From Bacteroidaceae bacterium (GTDB lineage Bacteria > Bacteroidota > Bacteroidia > Bacteroidales > Bacteroidaceae), in assembly GCA_017461345.1 (NCBI GenBank), contig JAFTYP010000021.1, forward strand, positions 62,001 through 126,000: a stretch of 64,000 nt of DNA, in the 5' to 3' direction. Shown piece by piece: positions 57,746 through 64,000 of the stretch (position 1 is the first letter of the stretch; each line of letters begins with the position of its first letter). A program made the translations under genes and the position numbers. Under the pieces are notes generated by a model. It saw only the letters and a list, made by a program, of their open reading frames with translations, ran no database searches and was not told the origin of the DNA.

Positions 57746-60700
57746 TGAAAGGTAATATCTTCATAAAGCGCCCCGTGATGGCCATATCCATAGCCATCAT
57801 GATAGTCTTTGTCGGAGCCATCAGTTACTTCTCACTGCCGATGGAATCGTACCCCGACATCGCACCTCCAACGGTCAGCGTCTACACCACCTACGTCGGA
57901 GCAAGTGCCGACGCCGTAATGAATGCCGTTATTCAACCACTCGAAGAAAGCATCAATGGCGTAGAAAACATGCTCTACATGACTTCTACTGCAACCAATG
58001 CCGGCTCTGCCACCATCAATATCTTCTTCAAGCAAGGCACAGATCCCGACATGGCAGCCGTCAACGTACAGAACCGCGTATCAAAAGCACAAGGCCTGCT
58101 GCCCTCCGAAGTAACACGAATCGGTGTGCAAACGCAGAAACGTCAAACATCCTTCCTGCAAATTGACGCCCTCACTTGTACAAACGGACAGTACGACGAA
58201 ACATTTCTCGCCAATTACCTTGACATCAACGTCATTCCACGAATCAAACGACTCGAAGGCGTAGGCGATGTCACGCTGTTGGGCGGAACATATTCGTTGC
58301 GCATCTGGATGAAGCCGGACGTAATGGCACAATACAAAGTAATGCCCGACGACATTACAGCCGCATTGGCAGAACAGAACCTGGAAGCCCCTGCCGGACA
58401 ATTAGGCGAAAAGCCCATTAACGGCAACCACGGATTAGCCGTACAAAACGTCTTCCAATACACACTGAAATATAAAGGACGTCTGAAAGAAGTTACAGAA
58501 TTTGAAGACATCGTCATTCGTGCTAACGAAGATGGCAGCGTTCTCCGCTTGAAAGATATTGCGTCCGTTGAACTTGGCGCTGCCAGTTATGCCTTCCATG
58601 GTGAAACTAATGGCCGAGAAGGTGTGCAATTCCTTTGCTTCCAACTTGCCGGTGCTAATGCAAAAGAAACCAACGACCGCATAACGGCTCTGCTTGATGA
58701 AATTTCCGAAGAACTTCCTGAAGGACTCGAATTCGTCAGCATGATGTCGAGCAACGACTTCCTGCTTGCTTCTATAGCAAACGTAGAAGAAACACTCATC
58801 GTGGCAATCTTCCTGGTTGTTCTCGTTGTATATTTCTTCCTCCAAGACTTCCGAGCAACCATCATTCCCTCTATTGCTATTATTGTTTCGCTCGTCGGCA
58901 CCTTTGCATGCATGGCACTCGCCGGTTTTACACTCAACCTGCTTACGCTCTTTGCCCTGGTACTTGCCATCGGTACGGTTGTGGATGATGCTATCGTTGT
59001 AGTAGAAGCCGTACAAGCCAAGTTCGATGCAGGATACACAAGCCCCTACGAAGCCACAAAAGATGCAATGAATGATGTAACAATGGCCGTTATTTCTTGT
59101 ACACTTGTCTTCATGGCCGTGTTCATCCCTGTAAGTTTCATGCCTGGAACCAGTGGTATCTTCTATACGCAATTTGGTGTCACCTTGGCAACATCCGTCG
59201 GCATATCTTGCATTTGTGCCCTCGTGCTTTGCCCTGCCCTTTGTGCAATGATGATGAAACCCGCCAACGAAGAACGTCGTAAAGGTTTCTTTGGCACAAT
59301 CAACTATCGCACACGCTTGGCATACGAGGCTACATACAACGCTCTGCTCAACAAGTATTGCCATCTGTTGCGCCGTCTCGTAGGCCGTCGTGCCCGCTAC
59401 GTGGTTAGTTTCGGCGCGCTTGCCATTGCCATCATTGCTGTACTCTTCTTCACCAAAAACCTCCCACAAGGTCTTGTTCCACAAGAAGACCAAGGTGTTT
59501 GCATGATGAACGTAAGTGGTGTACCCGGTAATAATGTTGCTTCTACATACGACATCTTAAATCGTGCAGAAGAAATCGTTAAGGAAATACCTGAAGTTGC
59601 ACAGCGGAGTAAAGTGGCTGGCTATGGATTTATGTCCGGACAAGGTTCAAGTTATGGCATGATGATTCTAAAACTCAAGCCATGGAACGAACGTCGTTAT
59701 GGATTCTGGCATCCCATTGACAATTTCATGTCAACTTCATCAATGGTTGCCAATGCGAAACTCAACGCACGTCTTTTGTCTGAAATTCCCGATGCGCAAT
59801 GCTTCGTCTTTGAACCAGGCATGATTCCCGGATACGGAATGGGCGGCATCGAACTCCAGTTGCAAGATAAGACGGTTGCAGCAGATAAGGAAATCTTCTA
59901 CAACTACACTCAGGAATTCCTGGCAAAACTCGGCCAACGTCCTGAAGTAGGTCGTGCTGTGAGCACCTATGCCCGTAATTTCCCACAGTATCGTGTTACG
60001 GTCGATGCAGCACAATGTAAACGTGCAGGCCTCAGCCCTGCTGCTGTACTCAGCGCATTGGGAAGTTATTGTGGTGGTGCATATGTCAGCAACATGAACC
60101 AATTCTCAAAGGTTTACCGCGTCATGTTGCAATCTGCTCCAGAATATCGTATGACAGAAGCAGACCTTGCTAACATGTTTGTACGTAATGGTTCCGAAAT
60201 GGCTCCCCTCAGTCAGTTCATTAAGTTGGAACAGGTTGTAGGTCCTGAAATCGACACTCGCTTTAATCTCTTCAGTTCTATCTCTGTGAATGTTTCTGCA
60301 GCAACAGGCTATAGTAATACGCAAGTCATGGAGGCGATTCGTGAAGTTAAAGAGGAAGTGTTCCCCATTGGCTACGACTATGAATTTGGTGGCATGTCAC
60401 GAGAAGAAGCACAAACCATCGGCAGCATTGATACATATCTTATATATGCTGTCTGCGTATTGCTTATCTTCCTCATTCTTGCATGTCTTTATGAGAGTTT
60501 CCTCATTCCGTTCTCTGTTATCTTCAGTGTTCCTGCAGGCCTTATGGGTAGTTTTGGCTTCGCATGGCTATGGAACCAAGGTTATGCCGCATTACCAATC
60601 ATATTCCTTGGTCAGATAGAAAACAACATCTATCTGCAGACAGGTGTTATCATGTTGATTGGTCTGCTTGCAAAAACAGCAATTCTTATTACGGAGTTTG

Positions 60701-61050
60701 CTCTGGAGCGCCGCAGAAAAGGTATGGGCATTGTAGAAGCGGCCTTTGCTGCTGCCGAAGCACGTTTGCGTCCAATCCTGATGACGGTATTAACCATGAT
60801 CTTCGGTATGATTCCTCTTGTACTTGCAACGGGTGCAGGTGCCAATGGTAACCGCACCATTGGTTTAGGTGTCATCGGTGGCATGACAGTTGGCACAATT
60901 GCCATCCTCATCACAGTGCCTCTCTTCTTCATCATCTTCGAGTGGCTACAGGAACGTATCCGTCCTGTAATGCACGAGGAGGTTGACCAACAATTCCTCA
61001 AGGAACTTGAACGTTCGAAGAAAGAAAAGCAGGAGGCGCAAGAAGCATAA
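57745..61050 (+). CDS. RND multidrug efflux pump (AcrB type)
   Basis: 1101 residues, inner-membrane trimeric proton-driven pump of the HAE-1 family. N-terminus FIKRPVMAISIAIMIVFVGAIS, periplasmic porter domains, and the proton-relay aspartates Asp414-Asp415 in GTVVDDAIVVVEA on helix 4. The second half repeats the topology (YAVCVLLIFLILACLYESFLIPFSV). A charged C-terminal tail (LERSKKEKQEAQEA) is longer than in E. coli AcrB. Exports a broad set of lipophilic compounds or bile salts; the real substrates cannot be told from the sequence. Confidence 0.95.
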   Translation: MKGNIFIKRPVMAISIAIMIVFVGAISYFSLPMESYPDIAPPTVSVYTTYVGASADAVMNAVIQPLEESINGVENMLYMTSTATNAGSATINIFFKQGTDPDMAAVNVQNRVSKAQGLLPSEVTRIGVQTQKRQTSFLQIDALTCTNGQYDETFLANYLDINVIPRIKRLEGVGDVTLLGGTYSLRIWMKPDVMAQYKVMPDDITAALAEQNLEAPAGQLGEKPINGNHGLAVQNVFQYTLKYKGRLKEVTEFEDIVIRANEDGSVLRLKDIASVELGAASYAFHGETNGREGVQFLCFQLAGANAKETNDRITALLDEISEELPEGLEFVSMMSSNDFLLASIANVEETLIVAIFLVVLVVYFFLQDFRATIIPSIAIIVSLVGTFACMALAGFTLNLLTLFALVLAIGTVVDDAIVVVEAVQAKFDAGYTSPYEATKDAMNDVTMAVISCTLVFMAVFIPVSFMPGTSGIFYTQFGVTLATSVGISCICALVLCPALCAMMMKPANEERRKGFFGTINYRTRLAYEATYNALLNKYCHLLRRLVGRRARYVVSFGALAIAIIAVLFFTKNLPQGLVPQEDQGVCMMNVSGVPGNNVASTYDILNRAEEIVKEIPEVAQRSKVAGYGFMSGQGSSYGMMILKLKPWNERRYGFWHPIDNFMSTSSMVANAKLNARLLSEIPDAQCFVFEPGMIPGYGMGGIELQLQDKTVAADKEIFYNYTQEFLAKLGQRPEVGRAVSTYARNFPQYRVTVDAAQCKRAGLSPAAVLSALGSYCGGAYVSNMNQFSKVYRVMLQSAPEYRMTEADLANMFVRNGSEMAPLSQFIKLEQVVGPEIDTRFNLFSSISVNVSAATGYSNTQVMEAIREVKEEVFPIGYDYEFGGMSREEAQTIGSIDTYLIYAVCVLLIFLILACLYESFLIPFSVIFSVPAGLMGSFGFAWLWNQGYAALPIIFLGQIENNIYLQTGVIMLIGLLAKTAILITEFALERRRKGMGIVEAAFAAAEARLRPILMTVLTMIFGMIPLVLATGAGANGNRTIGLGVIGGMTVGTIAILITVPLFFIIFEWLQERIRPVMHEEVDQQFLKELERSKKEKQEAQEA

Positions 61051-61069
61051 TAACAATAAGTATTATATT

Positions 61070-62446
61070 ATGAAAAAGATATTTTCCATCGTCATTGCAG
61101 GTATGCTTCTTGGCTCCTGTGGACTATACAAAAACTATGAGCGTCCGTCCGACATCATTACAGATGGCATATACGGCGAAATGCAGACCGCCGGCGACAA
61201 CAGTCTTGGCGACCTTGGATGGCGCGACATCTTCACAGATGCCAATCTGCAGGCACTTATTGAACGAGGTTTGAAGCAAAACTCCGACATGAAGAATGCC
61301 GAACTTCGCATCAAGGAGGCTGACTATGCACTGCAATGTGCCAAGCTTGCCTACATTCCCAGCTTCTACTTCAATCCCAGCGGTTCTATTAGCCGTCCTT
61401 GGGATCCATACGACAGATCCAGTTTCACGGCAAGCAAGTCCTACGCTTTGCCTGTTACCATGAGTTGGCAGATAGGCAGCATCGGCTCGTTGCGCAACAC
61501 GAAGAAGAAGGCCGAAGTGTCTCGCGAACAACTTCGTAATGCAAAGCAGGCCATCCAGGCACAACTCGTTGCCAACATTGCTGCCATATATTACAACCTC
61601 TGCATGTTCGACGAACAACTGGCTCTGACTCGCCAGACAGAACAGAACTGGGGCAAATACTTGCAGATGCAAAAGCAACTCATGGATGCCGGTCAGTCCA
61701 ACACCGCTGCCGTTGCAAGCATTGAGGCAACATATTACAGCATCTCAACCTCTATCGTATCACTTGAAGACAACATCCACAGTCTTGAAATTGCGCTTAG
61801 CACACTCATCGGCGAGACATTCAGTCACGTACAACGCAGTTCGCTGGCATCGTTCAAGACACCGGGTGTTATCGGAACAGGCTTGCCCATCAGCATTCTG
61901 GACAGACGCCCCGACGTGCGCAATGCCGAACTCATACTGGCTTCTGCATTCTACGACAAGAACATCGCCCGCAGCAATTTCTTTCCACAGATTAGCATTT
62001 CTGCTACCGGACAGTACACAAATTCTGCAGGTTCGGTCATCAACCCCGGTGTTATGATAGGGAATGCCCTTGCCAACCTGGCACAGCCTCTTTTCCAGAA
62101 TGGCCAAATCCGTGCGCAGTACAAGATTTCGAAAGCCGAATTGGAGATTGCCACCAACGACTTCAAGCAAGCAATTCTTGCTGCAGGCAACGAAGTACAG
62201 AAAGCCATGGACGACATCCACGTGGCAAACGACATGCAGGTTTTGATTGACAAACAGGTAGAAGCACTGAATCGTGCACTCGATGCCACACAACAACTCT
62301 ACCAGAACACCGGTACAAACTACCTGAATGTCATCACTGCCCAGAACTCGTTGCTCAGTGCCCAGATGAGCCAGATCGGCAATCGCATGGACGCTATCAA
62401 TGCAACAATCAACCTCTATCAGGCTCTTGGCGGCGGTGCAGAATAA
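61070..62446 (+). CDS. RND efflux outer-membrane channel (OprM/TolC type), lipoprotein
   Basis: 458 residues from ATG 61070, giving lipoprotein signal MKKIFSIVIAGMLLGSCGL; the reading frame is open upstream but overlaps the pump gene. WRDIFTDANLQALIERGLKQN is the typical NodT/OprM beginning; the two halves repeat the coiled-coil and barrel pattern (AQLVANIAAIYYNLCMFDEQ, TGLPISILDRRPDVRNAELILAS). Starts 19 bp after the pump gene, completing the tripartite system. A terminator follows. Confidence 0.94.
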   Translation: MKKIFSIVIAGMLLGSCGLYKNYERPSDIITDGIYGEMQTAGDNSLGDLGWRDIFTDANLQALIERGLKQNSDMKNAELRIKEADYALQCAKLAYIPSFYFNPSGSISRPWDPYDRSSFTASKSYALPVTMSWQIGSIGSLRNTKKKAEVSREQLRNAKQAIQAQLVANIAAIYYNLCMFDEQLALTRQTEQNWGKYLQMQKQLMDAGQSNTAAVASIEATYYSISTSIVSLEDNIHSLEIALSTLIGETFSHVQRSSLASFKTPGVIGTGLPISILDRRPDVRNAELILASAFYDKNIARSNFFPQISISATGQYTNSAGSVINPGVMIGNALANLAQPLFQNGQIRAQYKISKAELEIATNDFKQAILAAGNEVQKAMDDIHVANDMQVLIDKQVEALNRALDATQQLYQNTGTNYLNVITAQNSLLSAQMSQIGNRMDAINATINLYQALGGGAE

Positions 62447-62495
62447 TAGCATGCAACACACCAACTACTGAAAAGCAAACACACACCCAATAGAA

Positions 62496-62540
62496 AGAAA
62501 CCCTTCCCCGTATGCTCCGGCATTGGGAAGGGTTTCTTGT
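62496..62540 (+). terminator. Terminator of RND efflux operon
   Basis: A 13-bp perfect stem (62496-62508 with 62525-62537, AGAAACCCTTCCC type), 16-nt loop, followed by TGTTTTTG. Confidence 0.85.
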
Positions 62541-62617
62541 TTTTGTACGTCAACAATCTGCGCCAGTACCTTAAAATCTCACAAGGGCCATCCATCTGCC
62601 CGAAACGAATCGGAAAA

Positions 62618-62771
62618 AACCTTACAACTTGCCGACGGTAAAAGTTTTCTCTCAAAACTATACACGTTAAATCGCCAAACCATACACGTTAAGTCAGCCA
62701 ACTTAACACGTTAAAACGACCAACTAAACACGTTTACTTTGCCGACTTCACGTGAGTATTTTGAACGCAAA
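62618..62771. repeat. 22-bp-period intergenic array I (up to 7 units)
   Basis: Four clear units at 62662, 62684, 62706 and 62728, each beginning ACACGTT; unit 62750 (ACGTGAG) and upstream units 62618 and 62640 are degenerate. TTGCCGAC in unit 62618 is in register with TTGCCGAC in unit 62728, five periods away. AAGTCAGCCAA in unit 62684 is shared with array B. Longest array of the window, between convergent genes. Confidence 0.8.
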
Positions 62772-63012
62772 TCAGGCACAAAACACAAACCACTGATTAC
62801 CATTGCGTTGCTCCCTCCTTTCAAGATTACTCAATCCTCGCAGATGAAGGCCTGCCGTAAAACATTCATTGTCTGGAAATAGAGAAGGACATCCCCGAGG
62901 TACTCGGAAAGATGTTGACAAATACACACCATCCAACAACGCGGACATCTCTGAAAAGGAACTATTGTCGGCAGAAACGAGCATCTCCAAAATGCGGTTG
63001 AAACAAAAAAGC

Positions 63013-63047
63013 GAGGCTGCTTGTATCGTTCAACTACAGGCAGCCTC
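63013..63047 (-). terminator. Terminator of GH92 gene
   Basis: GAGGCTGC (63013-63020) pairs with GCAGCCTC (63040-63047); the minus strand continues GCTTTTTTG. It is 38 bp after the GH92 stop. Confidence 0.8.
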
Positions 63048-63085
63048 TACTATATGGACTATTTTTGTTCTGTCCGACGAAACGG

Positions 63086-64000
63086 TTATGGTTTCTTCGA
63101 CATTGTCAGATTCAGTGTACCACCATTGGTAACATCGGAGAATTTGATGCTTCCGGCCTTGCTCTTCTTGCCATTGATAAGTTTAGAAGGCTTTACGTAG
63201 ATGTTCTTTTTGCTGTTGTTCTTGGCTGTGATAACAAACTCCTCGCCTTTGAAATAGTCGGGATTGAGTTTGATGGTCACCTTGTCGAAAATGGGACTGC
63301 CGATAGAAAATTTCGGTTCCGGAGAGGTAAGTCCGTCCACAGCAAAGAGTCCGATGCTTGCCAACACATACCAAGAGCCAAGTTGTCCCTGGTCTTCGTC
63401 CTGACCATAGCCGTAGCCATGGATGCCATCGGTGCCATAGAACTCGTCGCAGATAGCACGTACCCACTTCTGTGAGAGGTCGGGGCGGCCGCTATGATTG
63501 AAGAGCCAAGAGATGTGCAGACAAGGCTGATTGCCCTGATTGTAGTAAGTACGAAGTCCTGCAAAGGCATCAATCTCCTTACCGCCCGAGAAGATTTGGG
63601 GCTGTGAGGCAGTGAAGATGTCGTTCAAACGCTTGTTGAATTCGTCCTCACCAACTTTCTTGATGAGTTCTTCGGGCATATGGGGGACATAGAAGGTGTA
63701 CTGAACGGCATTGCCTTCCTGGAATCCACGCCAAACTTGCATGGGGTCGAAGTTTGCAATGAACTCACCGTTGCGCAGACGTGGGTGCATATAACCGGTC
63801 TTTTCATCGAAGATGCGCTCCCAACCACGAGCCATCCACATCAGTTTATCGTAGTCCTGTGTCTTGCCGAGACTCTTTCCGAGCATGGCTGTGGCATAGG
63901 CAGAGAAAGCATATTCCAGGGTGTGAGAGCCAGAGAAGTAGAAGTCCTCGCCACGTTCGCCGAGTTCTTTGTGCGGAGCATAGCCAAGTTCCACGAAGTC
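63086..64000 (-). CDS. GH92 alpha-mannosidase (5' part outside window)
   Basis: The C-terminal 304 or so residues of a GH92 exo-alpha-mannosidase; the frame continues past base 64000 (DFVELGYAP...). Calcium-dependent enzymes of this family remove alpha-1,2/1,3/1,4/1,6-mannose from N-glycans or yeast mannan. Typical sequences are GSHTLEYAFSAYATAMLGK, GFQEGNAVQYTFYVPHMPEEL, and DEDQGQLGSWYVLASIGLFAVD with the catalytic-region acidic residues. The C-terminal beta domain ends TLNLTMSKKP. No other mannan-utilisation gene is visible in the window. Confidence 0.92.
   Translation of the reverse strand, partial: DFVELGYAPHKELGERGEDFYFSGSHTLEYAFSAYATAMLGKSLGKTQDYDKLMWMARGWERIFDEKTGYMHPRLRNGEFIANFDPMQVWRGFQEGNAVQYTFYVPHMPEELIKKVGEDEFNKRLNDIFTASQPQIFSGGKEIDAFAGLRTYYNQGNQPCLHISWLFNHSGRPDLSQKWVRAICDEFYGTDGIHGYGYGQDEDQGQLGSWYVLASIGLFAVDGLTSPEPKFSIGSPIFDKVTIKLNPDYFKGEEFVITAKNNSKKNIYVKPSKLINGKKSKAGSIKFSDVTNGGTLNLTMSKKP

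Larger units (their letters stand above)
62447..63085. other. 639-bp convergent gap before GH92 gene
   Basis: It holds the efflux operon terminator (62496-62540), array I (62618-62771) and the GH92 terminator (63013-63047). Between 62772 and 62990 the minus strand is open for 72 codons but without promoter or recognised product. Confidence 0.65.

Noticed and set aside
58435..59493. 352-codon ORF on the minus strand
   Set aside because: Antisense to the RND pump gene; a His/Cys/Glu-rich artefact with no promoter or homologous motif.
62772..62990. 72-codon ORF on the minus strand near array I as an annotated gene
   Set aside because: No promoter, no recognised family, and it ends exactly where array I begins; kept only as part of a finding.

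Overview
The window looks like chromosomal DNA of a Bacteroidales bacterium, most likely Prevotella or a close relative. Three things point there. Promoters follow the Bacteroidota pattern (TTTG, 19-21 bp, TAnnTTTG) with A-rich leaders instead of Shine-Dalgarno sequences. Gene families are typical of the order (SprA, DUF4831, DUF4468, DUF1015 beside serC-serA, a separate AICAR formyltransferase, GH92/GH43/GH16 enzymes, a FISUMP-type lipoprotein). A large surface protein ends in the YNIAGQRL...VNGKKVLF tail common in Prevotella. The genus call is an inference from gene content. No phage, IS element, rRNA or CRISPR was seen.

Layout. 1-9.3 kb: the 3' part of an alpha/beta hydrolase, a uracil-DNA-glycosylase-like gene, rubrerythrin, then a leftward block serC-serA-DUF1015-yigZ-dcp and a rightward tRNA-Pro(UGG). 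9.4-18.3 kb: a FISUMP-like lipoprotein and the 2601-residue SprA, outer-membrane channel of type IX secretion. 18.4-25.7 kb: ruvA-cysQ, pheT-yebC-TSCPD gene, and leftward dnaB. 25.8-35.1 kb, all leftward: a 51-residue ORF, a 1219-residue secreted GLUG-repeat protein, DUF4831, a small basic protein, the AICAR formyltransferase, a zinc-ribbon membrane protein and the rplI-rpsR-rpsF ribosomal cluster. 35.4-41.3 kb: a GH16 glucanase, an MscS channel, then a fucose-type cluster (mutarotase, FucP, a nucleotidyltransferase-GHMP fusion, a 2-hydroxyacid dehydrogenase) and a Cys-rich lipoprotein. 41.5-50.9 kb: one long rightward run mtaB-glycosyltransferase-TolC-HlyD-MacB(ATPase)-MacB(permease)-DUF4468-unknown-GH43. 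51-56 kb: nth, pgk, a solute-binding lipoprotein and a TPR protein. 56.5-62.4 kb: a complete RND tripartite efflux operon. The right edge cuts a GH92 alpha-mannosidase.

The most unusual signal is not a gene. Nine intergenic regions carry short degenerate tandem arrays whose period is always exactly 22 bp. Most units contain GGTTAACC or a one-base variant; other arrays keep the 22-bp period with a different core. The G/C-rich half of the unit (CGGGCA/GGGCAA type) reads on the + strand in every array, whatever the direction of the flanking genes. A second pattern is a 7-bp-period A/T-rich leader that runs directly into the start codon of several unrelated genes. Other points of interest are two promoters whose -10-type box lies 4 nt before an ATG (predicted leaderless mRNAs), a GC-rich element inserted in frame in the DUF1015 gene with a relative in the serC-serA spacer, a SerA without the usual catalytic histidine, and the nucleotidyltransferase-GHMP fusion in the fucose-type cluster.
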